NCBI GenBank assembly: GCA_905250025.1
Contig: CAJNOJ010000067.1
Span: forward strand, 376,141-440,140
Reading direction: 5' to 3'
Length of the DNA: 64,000 nucleotides
From: Adineta ricciae
Lineage: Eukaryota > Rotifera > Eurotatoria > Adinetida > Adinetidae
Shown: positions 12,114-25,536 of the stretch, piece by piece
Position numbering within the stretch: position 1 is the first letter of the stretch
Layout: every line of letters begins with the position of its first letter
Position numbers and translations under genes: made by a program
Notes under the pieces: model-generated
Told to the model about the DNA's origin: nothing
Databases searched by the model: none
The model's input: the letters and a program-made list of their open reading frames with translations, nothing else

Positions 12114-12819
12114 TCGATTACCCTAGATGACACATAACTTTTCAATCTAAAATAACAAACAAACTATATCATAGCAGCTTGAAGACAAAATTCGAATTCA
12201 GAGTATATCAATGCAATCATTAACTATCTTTGTAAGACATTCAGATGAGAATTCATCCGTCCAAACATTGACTTTTCATAACAATCGAAAATAGTTTGAC
12301 TTCGGATATTTTTTTTCTCTTTTCCATATGGCAGCCATTCTATGATATAATCTAACTTTATCGGTCTTTGGACCTCCAAATGTTATGAAACAAAATGTGA
12401 ACTTTTCGATTTTAAAATGCATTCTTAATATGAAAATCTCATTTCTAATCGATCGAGAAATTTTTCATTTTAATTACCAGTTGCCATTGATTGTAGCGCT
12501 ATTGGTTTCCCGAAGACAGTTACCGATGAATCATAGGAAGAACAAACTACTAATGAGAAGAGAACGATCTTTTCTTTGTTTATCGATCTCTACAAGTTTA
12601 CAAACGTAGTAAATATTTGATATGTACAGAGATTATGTTTATGAATATGTCCCGCGTACAGTGCATGCAAAATCATATATTTCCTGAGCAAAACTTCACA
12701 TTTATTTTCTGTTCGTATGAATACACGAAAATCCGACATTTGATGAATTTAAAATATCTTTTAGCCCTAAAGAGGGCTGTTGGGTTTTATCTGAATTGCT
12801 TTTTTTCAACTTGAGTTTC
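12114..12819. other. Spacer between MRPS22 and the histone cluster
   Basis: No gene supported apart from the 3' processing signal of H2A near its right end. Two plus-strand open frames (12385 and 12617) have no similarity and the second runs into the H2A 3' signal. Confidence 0.55.
12763..12778 (-). terminator. Histone 3' hairpin of H2A
   Basis: On the minus strand the sequence is AGCCCTCTTTAGGGCT: a 6-bp stem closed by a four-base loop, preceded by AAAACCCAAC. It sits 41 nt past the H2A stop. The same 16 bases follow the other three histone genes here. It matches the layout of the metazoan replication-dependent histone hairpin bound by SLBP, which replaces the poly-A tail. Confidence 0.9.
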
Positions 12820-13340
12820 TTATTGGCTAGTTGCTGCAACGGCCTTTTTTGCTTTCTTGATGACACCAGCAGATGAGACTGGTAAGGAATCACCTGCACC
12901 GGCTGTCTTCTTTGGTAACAATAAAGAATTGATGTTTGGTAAAACACCACCTTGAGCAATGGTAACGCTGTTTAAAAGACGGTTGAGTTCTTCATCATTA
13001 CGAACAGCCAATTGAAGATGTCGTGGAATAATACGAGTCTTTTTGTTATCCCGAGCGGCATTTCCAGCCAATTCAAGAATTTCAGCACTCAAGTACTAGA
13101 AACACAAGTGTGAGTTGACTGAGACGAGCACATATCAATGAAACTTACTTCGAGTACAGCAGCCAAGTAGACTGGTGAGCCACCAGCAACTCGTTCACTG
13201 TAGCTTCCTTTGCGTAAATGACGATGAACACGTGAAACTGGAAATTGAAGACCAGCGCGCATCGATCGTGATTTACCTTTGCTTCGTGCTTTTCCACTAC
13301 CAGCTAATACACTAGCATTTGATTTACCTCGACCAGACAT
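12820..13340 (-). CDS. H2A: Histone H2A, bdelloid-type variant with long C-terminal tail
   Basis: Exons 13149-13340 and 12820-13095 are joined across a 53-nt intron (GTAAGT donor) between VLE and YLSAEILEL. The 155-residue product has the full H2A fold, including [18 protein letters not shown], acidic-patch residues in [13 protein letters not shown] and [11 protein letters not shown], and the docking segment VLPNIN. It differs from canonical H2A (about 125-130 residues): a few extra residues near the N terminus (SNASVLAG), [12 protein letters not shown] in place of AERVGAGAPVYL, and a tail of about 25 extra residues, Ala/Lys-rich, ending ATSQ. Unusual tailed H2As replacing canonical H2A and H2A.X are known from bdelloids. 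It shares a 268-bp divergent promoter with H2B. Confidence 0.95.
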
Positions 13341-14056
<716 letters not shown>

Positions 14057-14119
14057 ATGGTGACTTGATCATGAGATGATTGTCAACCCTCTCAATTAAG
14101 AGAAACCTTAAAACCCAAC

Positions 14120-14135
14120 AGCCCTCTTTAGGGCT
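14120..14135 (+). terminator. Histone 3' hairpin of H2B
   Basis: AGCCCTCTTTAGGGCT preceded by TTAAAACCCAAC, 63 nt after the H2B stop. It is identical in stem and loop to the hairpins of H2A, H3 and H4. Confidence 0.92.
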
Positions 14136-14726
14136 ATTCATATCTTAAATTTAAAGTTTATGGTTTCGTCGTCGAAATACTTCTCTCAAATTTGCTGTTG
14201 TCTTGTCGCAAATCTAGCTGATTTAGAAAATTCTTCGTCAAATAAAGTTAACAATAATGCATTTCGTTCTGTGTCAATGCTCATTATAGATGACCAGTTT
14301 TTCTCTTCTTTTAAATATCAGAGCTCGCCAGCCTGACCTTTTTTTCTTGAAAATCATTGGTGCAAATGTCACAGAGAAAAGCAAGAAAATTTGCAAAAGA
14401 AAAGATAACTGTTATAACCTATGTGACCTCGTTTGTTTCTATTCGTTGTTTAATGCGTGCTAGATGACCGAATCGTTGAACAACTTGATATGCATGTTTC
14501 AAACATTTTGCAAACTTCAAACAAATTTTATAGCGGGTATTCGTTTATTTCCTTAACAATACGTCAAAAGAGTAATTTCAACCGGTTTTTTTTCTTTGTT
14601 CCATCAAAATCAATGTCTTTCTTGCCAATATGCTGTTTTTATTCCTTATCAAACAAACTAGCCTTCTGACAGTTTCAATATGTGTTTTTATAACTGTGTT
14701 CCATAGCTTTGAATATAAGATATATT

Positions 14727-14742
14727 AGCCCTAAAGAGGGCT
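14727..14742 (-). terminator. Histone 3' hairpin of H3
   Basis: The reverse complement reads AGCCCTCTTTAGGGCT with AAAACCCAAC before it, 81 nt past the H3 stop on the minus strand. Same element as in the other three histone genes. Confidence 0.92.
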
Positions 14743-14823
14743 GTTGGGTTTTAGTAGATTGTGTTGTTGTTATTTGTTGAGAGTGATGTTATTCATCTCA
14801 TCTAATCTTTCAGCTTAGTATAC

Positions 14824-15966
<1,143 letters not shown>

Positions 15967-16720
15967 GCGGTTTGCCTACTGCTTGGCCGGATGAGATGAA
16001 GAACATCACTCTCCAAATAAAAATTGAAAAACAAAATCACTAAAACCCAACAGCCCTCTTTAGGGCTAAACCTTCCTTCTTTTTTAAATTCAAATATATG
16101 GCATCGATTGAAAACACATCAAACCCTAGAAAGAAAGAGAGACAGACAGGCAGACGTCGAAATCTTAAAATGTAAGAAAAAACAAAAGATTGAATTTATT
16201 TCAGCTTGAACGTAACGACATGCAGACAGTTATGATGTCGCGTAAAATGCAACGCGTGAAATATTGAAATTTGTTTGATAGCGAAGATCGTTATTGTTTG
16301 ATAATTGAGTGAAATGTATCACGGGTGATAGCGATCAAATGAATTTATACATCATTTGTCGTACACATTGTTTGGTATCTGTGTAAATTCAAATACTCTA
16401 TTTAATGCACTCATCAAAGTCGGACAGTTTTTGTTCTCTTTCTTCTCTTTCAAGTTATATTGCAAGATCTTGTGATAAGAACAAATAATGGTATGCAAAA
16501 GTTTATGTCTCGCTATGCCTTTAAAGCATTTTACCTGAACAAAAGCGTTCATGAACATAAACGACTCTTTTTTTTCTCCCATCTTTCTTTCCTACGAACC
16601 AATCAGATTGAGTTCTCGATCCTCTACGATCCCAATCAATGACTGGATAAAAAAAGCAAATATGCACTGATTTTTTTTTCACTGATATATGAAAAAACGT
16701 CTGTTCGATAAATCGATACA
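15967..16720. other. Spacer between H4 and the next RhoGAP gene
   Basis: Holds the H4 hairpin at its left end, then AT-rich sequence with overlapping open frames on both strands (16352-16751) that show no similarity. No gene supported. Confidence 0.55.
16052..16067 (+). terminator. Histone 3' hairpin of H4
   Basis: AGCCCTCTTTAGGGCT preceded by TAAAACCCAAC, 85 nt after the H4 stop. Identical to the hairpins of the other three histone genes. Confidence 0.92.
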
Positions 16721-18840
16721 ATGTCGAACGATGATTTAAGTGTAAATCCAAAACAAGGTTATTTGCTTGTTGTTTTTTCTTATTGGTATTTATTCGAAAG
16801 AATTGAATTTAGGATGGGTAAAAGTCAAATTACATTGTCATTCGAAATGGCATCGTCGACATTGTATCATCGATTGGGACAAAGCAATTCTATTTATCGC
16901 ATCGAAAATCGATAGACGATACCGCGAATGGATCAAACTTTTGCCGAATATTCTGATGAATGATTATGAATCATCATCCGAGAATACTATCGAGATCAAA
17001 TCGGATAGTAAGAGTGCTTTGCAACAAGAGTGTCGCTTTATTGTTCGCTTTGACCTAGATGAGATACATTTACTTCAGACCGAATCAAAAGAGGAGTATG
17101 ATGGTTGGTTTTTAGCTTTGAAAAGAACAGCATATAGCCGAATTGGTGGTGGTAAGTTTCAGCAGAGTTACACGGCATTTTTATTAGACAAATCTTGACA
17201 TTCAGGTATTTTTGGTCAATCTTTGGAAAATACGTATAAATACTCACGTGATAAATCATCTCCTGTTCCGTTGATTGTTCGGCAATGTTGTGAATTCTTA
17301 CTTGAGTATGGTTCAACATTTGTTGGCTTATTTCGGTAATAATTCGTTCAGGAAATTGCAATTATACGTACTGTTTTTCTTGTTAGAGTACCTGGCAAAC
17401 AATCTTCAATCAAAGAATTACGTGATATGTACGATCGTGGAACAATTATTGAACTGAACGATTCATATTCACCTGCGACAATCTCGTCGTTGTTGAAACT
17501 TTATCTTCACTCGTTACCGGAACCCGTTATTCCGGTGAAAAATTTCGATGAATTTTTTGAATTCGGCTCACGATTTAAATACAACCAAACAAATGATATC
17601 GATCGGTTAAAACAATTAATCGAACGAACATTATCAGGTATTAATTATGCACTTCTCGCATATTTGTGTTCGTTCTTAAAAAAGTTAACACAACATGCGC
17701 ACGAAACAAAAATGGATACGGAGAATTTAGCAGTTACATTTGGAAACAATCTTATTAGGCCAGCCGAAGAACTTGATTTGAATATGATCAAAGGACACAA
17801 GTAATGATTTAAATTCGCGTCTTGTCAAATATCTATTAGATAGTTCTAGTTTTAATCTATTTCCATTGATTCGAGTACTGATTGATCATAGTGAATATCT
17901 ATTTTTGGTAAGAAGTCTGCTTGCCGAGGATGAACTTTCGACTAGATTTTTATTTAGATCAACTCCAACGAAGGATGCGAACCGAACAATGAGTCCATCG
18001 CTAAATCCAGTGGTTTTTCATCATTTTCTTCACTTTTATCAAATAATGACCAATCGATGAAGATCAACTCACGTTCATCATCGATGCCATCGATACGTTT
18101 CACGACTTTTTCATCCGTTGACAGTGCAAATTTGAGTTCCGATGATCAACTGGACACAAACAATGATATACAATATCGTTCACAGTTCAAAATCGACAAG
18201 TTGGCAAATGATAATCAAGATTCTTTCAATAATGAACAATCATTTCTAACATGTTACGAAGGCGAAGATGTTGAAGATCAAGACAAGCAAGTTCAACTCC
18301 GTCCGAAACGATTCTCTTGTGCAGGTGCAATAAACGATGACGAGCGAACGAAAACTCATATGATAATTATAGACCAAAAGCATAGATCAGGTAATAAAAA
18401 TCTTTCATAAGCAGAATTACATATCGTTCTTTCTTATTTGTTCAGATATACCCATTCAGATAATATCTACAAGTAATGTTTCATCTCCCGCACGTAAATC
18501 TTCGAAAAAAACATTTGCGAATAAATTTGGTAAATCAATATCGAGTTTCAAATCAAGCATGACTCGTGCGTTTAATCCTCAATTTACTTCGACAGACAAT
18601 CTTCAGTGTTCTAACACATCGAATTCATTAGCTGATAGTTTGAAAGTTCTACATGACGAAATCCGCGTATTGAAACAGTCGGTTGACCGGAAAGAAATGT
18701 TACTTAATCATGTAACCAAAACATCTTACGAAGATCGTTTAAAATATGAAAAGGAAAATTTCGAATTGAAACAACGAATTGAACAATTAATCGATGAAAA
18801 TATGCAGTTAAAAGCACGCTATCATCAATCAGATATTTAA
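16721..18840 (+). CDS. ARHGAP24-like: ARHGAP22/24/25-like RhoGAP with PH domain and coiled coil
   Basis: The protein starts MSNDDLSVNPKQ; a 44-nt intron then leads to ELNLGWVKVKLHCHSKWHRR, the start of a PH domain ending in YDGWFLALKRT. A RhoGAP domain follows: FGQSLENTYKYS, the arginine-finger segment FVGLFRVPGKQSS, SLLKLYLHSLPEPVIP and MDTENLAVTFGNNLIRP. A Ser-rich linker then leads to a C-terminal coiled coil (LKVLHDEIRVLKQSVDRKEM to the end), as in FilGAP relatives that inactivate Rac/Cdc42. An apparent frameshift after KGH is resolved by a 43-nt intron starting GTAATG. The end is 138 nt before the eIF4E start. Confidence 0.88.
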
Positions 18841-18978
18841 TAACGATTCCCTTCTTTTTTGTGTCTTTCACAACAGTATTTTCTTTGTGATATTTGTAAA
18901 TTTGTGATAATTAATCATTCTTTCATTTATACAATTTGATTAACTCATTTTTTCGGCTTTTTTTAGATAGAAATTATT

Positions 18979-19925
18979 ATGTCAGTCACTGATAACATTA
19001 AGGTCGATACTAATGACAATCAATCCGACGAAACATACACGACACCGATCAGTCCATTGTCACCAAAAGATAAATCGCCTGTTTCAAATGAACAACCTGA
19101 AAAAGAAAGTTCTGTTAACGAAATGACATCTATGATTCAGTCATCCAATGATTTAACCTTTCCGTTAGAAGATTCATGGGCATTTTGGTTTTTTAAAAAT
19201 GATAGACAATGCGAATGGAAAGACAATCTTATACAAATAACGACTGTATCGACAGTTGAGAGTTTTTGGTCGGTTTACAATCATTTACAAGTAGCTAGTC
19301 GATTAGGACAAGGTTGTGATTATCTTCTGTTCAAAACTCATATTGTAAGTAGAAGAATGATTTGTCGAACAGTTCTTCTCATTGGATTTTGTTGTTGTTC
19401 GTTTAGCAACCAATGTGGGAAGATAAATTCAATCGTTCCGGTGGACGATGGTCATTAAATTTGAATAAAAGTCAACGTGCAACTGAACTTGACAAATATT
19501 GGCTCTTCACTGTTTGTTCTCATTCTTTGAATTCGTTGAAGTTGACTTGGATTCGTCTTTTAGTTACTGTCATTGATCGGTGATCAATATACTGAAGATG
19601 CGCAACATGTCAACGGTTGCGTTGTGTCAATACGAAGTAAAGGTGATCGCATTAGTTTGTGGACAAAAGATTGGAAAAATGCTGATGTGACAAAACGAAT
19701 CGGGTAAGAGACAAGTGGAAATCGAGTTTGTTTTTTACTTTCTTGTCGTTGATTTAGAAATCGTTTTCGTGAAGTAGCGGATATTCATCGAAGTTTACCA
19801 TTGATTTTCGAAGTAAGAATTTGCCGTTTCGTTGAAGACAACGAAGTTTGAATGAATTTGTTTAGAGTCATGAAGATCAAGAATCAAAACGCGGTGCAAC
19901 ATCAAAAATTCTCTTTCGAGCCTGA
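18979..19925 (+). CDS. EIF4E: Eukaryotic translation initiation factor 4E
   Basis: A disordered N terminus is followed by FPLEDSWAFWFFKNDRQCEW, TVESFWSVYNHLQVAS, GCDYLLFKTHI, then (after an intron) QPMWEDKFNRSGGRWSLNLN and LLSLIGDQYTEDAQHVNGCV. The Trp residues that stack on the mRNA cap, and the Glu after PMW, are present. The final exon ends TSKILFRA before TGA. It binds the 5' cap and recruits eIF4G. A splice acceptor (ag at 18965-18966) lies 12 nt before the ATG with no obvious upstream exon, and the previous gene ends 138 nt upstream, so trans-splicing is possible. Confidence 0.95.
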
Positions 19926-22900
19926 ATGAATTGTCATCATCTTCTTTTGTTTTCGTCTCAATTTGTGTTCATATTTATTTATCTTCTTACTCAACAATGT
20001 CTTGCAATTCATCGAGTGGGGTTAATGGTTGTTGTGTGTATGTTTGTAGTTTGATTTCTCTGCGTCTATGACCTTCTGATCTGATTACTTGATTAAAATT
20101 TTGTTTTCTTCCTTAATTGTTATAAAAGAAATCTTTTGTTGTCGTCCTTATTATTATTATTATTACTGTTGTTATCGTGTTTTATTTATCATAGTCCTTC
20201 TCAAAAAGAATTAATCTTGAAGAAATTCAAATGACTCCAGTTCAGTTTGTACGAAAGGAAATGTTTTTGTTTTGTGCTGCGCCAAAATTTTCAAAATATC
20301 CTAAGGAAAATTTCATCTTTTCTGTTGTTTGCTATTTTGTTGTTGTTATTATTAAAATAAACGAATAAATAAAATTTGAATAGCAACTGAATTTGATATT
20401 TTCCTTAAATTAAACGATATCGTCACTGTTTTCTCTTCTTTCAAAGTTATTTTTTATTACATTTATAGTCGATTGAATAGAATTTCGGTGAAAAAAGTAA
20501 ACAATTCATCTTATTTTATATTAGTACTAACGAAACATCGTATTGTGTACGCATAAAGATAGATTATTGAAAGAATGAAATTTTCAGTTTACGAACTACT
20601 TTTCTTAGATGAATTGAGAGGAAATAAGAGTTTTCAATCAAATCGTTCATCATCCGTTTATGCATCGTTATCTTGATGAATTCAAACTTTTATAAAATTT
20701 CATTATTTTCAACAAATTCTGTGCTTAGAATTGTCACAATGGATGATTTTTGTTATTTTTACATCAAACTATAAAAATAGATATTGCGGTGTTCATTAAC
20801 ATCGTCGTTGGTGATCGCTCCGCTGCTTCGAATAATCTCATGTGTCTATAACGATGATTTCCGTAAGAGTCAAAGAGAACAAATAGCAGCTCTCTTAGAA
20901 AACCTATGGAAAATGGAAATATGAATTTTTTCAACGGATTTTGCATCGTTCTTGACAACTGCACCAGATCCGATCCGTAGTTCTCCACACGATCAAAAGG
21001 CGATTACTATTACCGAGGATGTCAAACTATCAAAAATTATGCTTTTAAATGGTATGATTTCACGAATCGTCGTACAAGAACCAATAGAGCTATTTCGAGA
21101 CACAACCACATTGGATTCCGTGTATGCAACACTTTCGACTAAATACTTTACAGAATATATGGTACTGAAAATTAACACTTTCAGTGCGCGTGTTTGCAGG
21201 TACAAAGTATTAAAGGTGATTCCGCTGGCTATCAAAGTAGTAACTCAATGAAAGTGTGTGATAAGCACTGCACGAAGTGGCCCATTTGAAATTATCAGCT
21301 TCGGTATTTGACACTACTGGCACAGAAAAACTATTCTCATCGTGAATTTCGAAAAAAATGTGAATATGGGAAGAGTCAGCAAAAGAAAGACAAGCTTGTG
21401 GTTTGTTAGGCTCGTCAAAAGTCATTATAGACGATACCAATCGTCAAACTGATCTAAAAATAGATTTAATGAATCTATGATTAGTTATTTTGTATTATAT
21501 GAAGTCATTCAATTTACTATTTTGTCTTTTGCCATTAAGGTATGGTTAGTGATCTATTTATGAAGTGTTCAATACCAATCGTGTAATCTATGTTTGCACA
21601 TTTGCCATATCTTTTTTTTTACACTTTTCTGATTCATTATTTGAGTAAAATCTGTTTCAAATTGTTGTTATTCTCTTAAGGTTTTTTTGTTTTATAATTG
21701 AGTTATTATCTAATTTTTGTATGCTAATCGAGGGTGGGCATACCTTAGCTGTCAGCAACCTCTTAGGCCTTTTGATCTAAGTTATAGTTTTGTTTAATTC
21801 ATTTGGAATATGAGTTAGCTATTCTTTGTCAATCAATACGACGCGCATTCAATAAAGATGCAAATCTTCTTTGGATTACTCGATTTTTTCGAAGATTCTC
21901 ATTAATCCAAATTACTATGTGAGCTACTTATTGAAAAAACTCGAGTATAATTTCGCAAATAAATTGTTAAGTCGACCGCTAAAACCTAATAAAATGAGTA
22001 TCAGAATTACTTTCAGTTTAAGGATAAATCTATTCTGGCTATAAACAGACATGGGCAAATCATCGGCTTTTTGCTCCAAGTCAAGTCAAGTCAAGTTATC
22101 TCTTGATTTGAGATAGGTTCCTCCAAATTGAAGTCAGATTCAGTCATTTATGCCCCTGAAACATATTAAAGTGTCTTTAAACCAACGAAGACTAGTACTT
22201 TATTTAATTTTATCGGACTTCGTTTATGTCTGAGGAGATTTACAATATTGTGCTTTCATTCTGTGAGACAAAAGGAGTAAGTGTTCGACACGTTCACACG
22301 CGAGAAAAAACATCTACACTAAATCACAGAACGATATGCCCGCTAGATTCCATTGTTAGGTGTAACCAATGTTAAGATTTTAATTACCTGCGCTTTACCG
22401 AAAACGAAAAATAAGGTGATTAGTGGTAACTAAAAAGTTACCTCATGATTTCGAAAATGTTACCTTTTCAGCGTCAATTTATTTGCACCGGACATAATTC
22501 ATTTCTAATTTAGAATTTTTTAGTATAAGTTAGTTTTAGAACAAAATCTGAAGTGCGTAAAATATGTGTATCTATATACAGTTTTGGACTTGACTTATGA
22601 CTTGCCCATTTCTGGCTATAACTCTTAGCTTCTTCCATATCTATATTGGAACCGCATAAATTAAGAGTATAAACAATTGAAATTCAAACTATGATTCGCT
22701 TTTTATATCTCCGTTGCTGTTCTACCTCGAAATTAGTTTAACTTCCAGCAATATCGCTATCGATTTCCATAGCATTTCATCTGACGATAGATGTCGCCAT
22801 TCATCGAAGTTTGTCATATTTCGAAAAGAATCTTTTTGTTTCGCAGTTTAATTAAAACGTATAAAAACAAAAGCAAATCATAAATAGTTTCATCGTCATA

Positions 22901-23122
22901 TCAATAAAAGGTATATTAATACTTAGAAATGGTAGGTAAGAGCCAATGAAATATCTTATTGATTGCCGGCACATCACAACAGAACAACAATAAACTAAAA
23001 CAAATGTATATGCATACATTCACACATCGTTGAATATTTCTTTTTTCTCTAAGTTATTTGATTACTTTTGTTTTAGATTATCATTTCGAGAAACAGCGAA
23101 AAAGGAAACTGTACTAGCGAGA
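19926..23122. other. Long intergenic region with a transposon-like insertion
   Basis: About 3.2 kb. The left end holds the eIF4E 3' region with AATAAA motifs near 20360. Open frames at 20764-21440 overlap on both strands and have no recognised domain. The only structured element I find is the hAT-like insertion at 22046-22614. No gene is supported. Confidence 0.55.
22046..22614. mobile_element. hAT-like non-autonomous element, 569 bp
   Basis: The ends are imperfect inverted repeats: left CAGACATGGGCAAATCAT, right (reverse complement) CAGAAATGGGCAAGTCAT, with 16 of 18 bases matching. They are flanked by GCTATAAA and GCTATAAC, an 8-bp target duplication with one mismatch. Terminal CAG and 8-bp duplications are hallmarks of the hAT superfamily. 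Just inside the left end is a CAAGT repeat. No transposase frame fits inside, so it would depend on an enzyme elsewhere. Confidence 0.7.
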
Positions 23123-23688
23123 ATGAGTACTGCATCACGTGAAGAGGAAGCTCAAAATGTACGTTATTGATTTTTTTCTCGAGAAAATGCTTTAATTGAA
23201 GATCATATTTTGATTTTAGTTGTTAGGTCAATTACAAATGAAAATGATTGATATTCAAACATCATTAAAGAAATCTACTGGACAAATTGAAGGACTTAAA
23301 CGAGAAATTCAACGTTCAAAATTAACTGACAAAGAAATCAATACATTACCTACGGAAACACGAATGTTTAGTTCAGTTGGTCGAATGTAAAATCATTGTC
23401 TTTCATTTAAATTTTTGATGATGATATCCATTGAAAATTGTTTAGGTTTGTATTAAATACAAAAGCTGAAGTTCGTGAACAAATCGAAAAAAAGATCAAA
23501 ACATGTGAAGATGATATCAAGAAACAAGAAGTATGTGTTAATGAGAAGATTTATTCGATTGTTTCATTCCTTGTTTTCTTTGTTCTAGTCGACAAAAACA
23601 TATTTAGAAAAACAAATGCGCGAATGTGAAACACATTTCAAAGAAAGACTCGGAGGAGCTGCTGGAGGAAAAAAAACACGTTCATAGA
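23123..23688 (+). CDS. PFDN1: Prefoldin subunit 1
   Basis: MSTASREEEAQN joins across an intron to LLGQLQMKMIDIQTSLKKST, then LTDKEINTLPTETRMFSSVG and RMFVLNTKAEVREQIEKK, ending in a second helix STKTYLEKQMRECE and a Gly/Lys-rich tail. The order of two long coiled-coil helices around a short beta hairpin, and the GRMF core, match prefoldin beta-type subunit 1. It forms part of the six-subunit chaperone that hands actin and tubulin to CCT. Four exons. The adenosine kinase start is only 85 nt after the stop. A splice acceptor (ag at 23075-23076) precedes the ATG. Confidence 0.88.
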
Positions 23689-23773
23689 TTATTTGTTTTC
23701 TTTTTTTGCACTGGACTGATCAGTTCATTTCGGTTTGAATTTTAATGACGTTTTCCACTTTGTTTTTTAGATA

Positions 23774-25405
23774 ATGTCCTCTGAAACATCTGATTGTAAA
23801 AAACTCAGGTTTGTTCATCTTCTCATTCCATTCGACAATGAACAATTATTTTTAGTGATGGAGTTATTTTTGGAATTGGAAATCCATTGCTCGATATTAT
23901 TGCCGAAGTTCCCATGTCATTTCTTGAAACGTGTGTAGATCCATACAGGAATTATCATTTCTATGTAAATGCTTTTCCGTTAATGTAGATATAAATTAAA
24001 TGCTAATGACGCTATTTTAGCCAGTGATGATCATAAAGGACTGTAAGTGATCTGTTTGAGATGAATACAGTGACATTCTTTATTGGCTCCTATAGAAATG
24101 AAAGTTTACTTCGTGATTTTCCAAACCATCAATTCGTAGCTGGTGGTGCAACGCAAAATTCCATGCGTGCAGCAACAGTACACCATTTTTCGTAGAATTT
24201 CATCTGTCAATCATCGATTTCTTTCTAGTGGTTACTTCAACAACCTAATGCATGCACGTACATGGGCTGCGTTGGCCAAGATAAGTATCATCAATTATTA
24301 CATGATGCAGCAAGTAAAGCCGGTCTTCAATTATCCTATCAAGTTCATATGGATTCGGAAGAGCGTGTTCAAACGGGTACCTGTGCTGTTCTAATCACCG
24401 GCAATAATCGGTTAGTTAGTCAAAATTCGCATTTCGAATTCGATTGGCTGCTTCTTGTAGATCGCTAGTAGCCAATTTAGGTGCTGCTAATCATTTCACT
24501 ATTCAACATTTAGATGATCCCAAAAATAAGCAATTGATTGAAAAGGCGAAAATATTTTATACAGCTGTAGCTATTTCCCTTCGGCATCATTGATCACATT
24601 AGTAAATTTGTTTCTCGACCTAGGGATTCTTTTATACGGTTTGTCCACCTGCTGTGATGCGTCTATGTGAATATGCTGATAGACATGATAAACTATTTTG
24701 TACTAATCTATCAGCACCATTCATATGTGAACATTTCGGTGATAAATTAATGGAAGCAATGCCATATGTGGATTACCTATTCGGAAACGAAACAGTTAGT
24801 TGTTGCAAACTTTCGACAAAAGAAGTATTCGACGTGATGATTTCTCTTTTTTTTATTTCTTAGGAAGCAAGAAGTTTTGGTAAACATCAATTAAAATTAG
24901 ATGTAAATTTGAAATGATTGATCTCTTTTGTATACAATATTGTTATATTTATTAGACTGAAGATGTTAGCGTTATTGCCAAAGCAATCAGTGAACTTCCA
25001 AAAAAGAATTCTCAACGAGCACGTGTTGTTGTTATTACACAAGGTTCTGATCCAACAGTATTAGCAATCAGTATGCCATTGACTTCAGAAAATTGTAGTT
25101 TACTCAAATCTTGTTCTCATTTAGCTGGTAAAGAAATCAAAGGATTTCCAGTGAAAAAACCGTTAGATATTGTTGATACAAATGGTGCCGGTGATTCCTT
25201 TGTCGGAGGTATATTGTTTCGTCTTTCAAATGAACCAGTTGCTTGCATTGTGTCCTACTTAGGTTTTCTTGCTTACCTCGCTCTTGGTAAAAGCCATGAT
25301 GAAGCAATTCAAGCTGGTGCTTACTGTGCATTCGAATGTATTCAGCAATCGGGTTGCACTTTTCCTGAGAAGCCAAGTTTTGATCCAACTACTTTTGTTG
25401 CTTAA
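23774..25405 (+). CDS. ADK: Adenosine kinase
   Basis: Multi-exon PfkB-family sugar kinase: VIFGIGNPLLDIIAEVP, then FVAGGATQNSMRAAQWLLQ, TYMGCVGQDKYHQLLHDAA, TGTCAVLITGNNRSLVANLG and the catalytic/ATP motif DIVDTNGAGDSFVGG. The final segment, SGCTFPEKPSFDPTTF, is specific to adenosine kinase. It phosphorylates adenosine to AMP (purine salvage, methylation cycle). The introns at 25071-25124 and 25209-25262 are both exactly 54 nt and stop-free, so an ORF reads through them. The start is 3 nt after a splice acceptor (ag 23769-23770), and prefoldin 1 ends just upstream. Confidence 0.95.
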
Positions 25406-25536
25406 AAATAAAGCTCATTCCGTTGAAAACAAAATAGTTATTTGTTACTTGTTACGTTAAGTTAACAACAGTTTTCACAACTTTGTTTTAGATTATTTCG
25501 AAATGAGAAAATATGTAATTGTATGATAACTTCCTG

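Larger units (their letters stand above)
14057..14823. other. Spacer between H2B and H3 3' ends
   Basis: Convergent gene ends with no gene in between. It carries the two histone hairpins listed separately. A 70-codon frame at 14457 has no recognisable similarity. Confidence 0.6.

Noticed and set aside
17800..17880. Apparent frameshift in the RhoGAP gene after KGH
   Set aside because: A 43-nt intron with GTAATG donor and TTAGATAG acceptor restores the frame, giving KGHNSSSFNLFPLIRVLIDH, so no mutation is needed.
20764..21440. Overlapping open frames on both strands that could be a small gene
   Set aside because: Successive minus-strand frames need shifts not supported by splice signals, and the plus-strand frame has no recognised domain.
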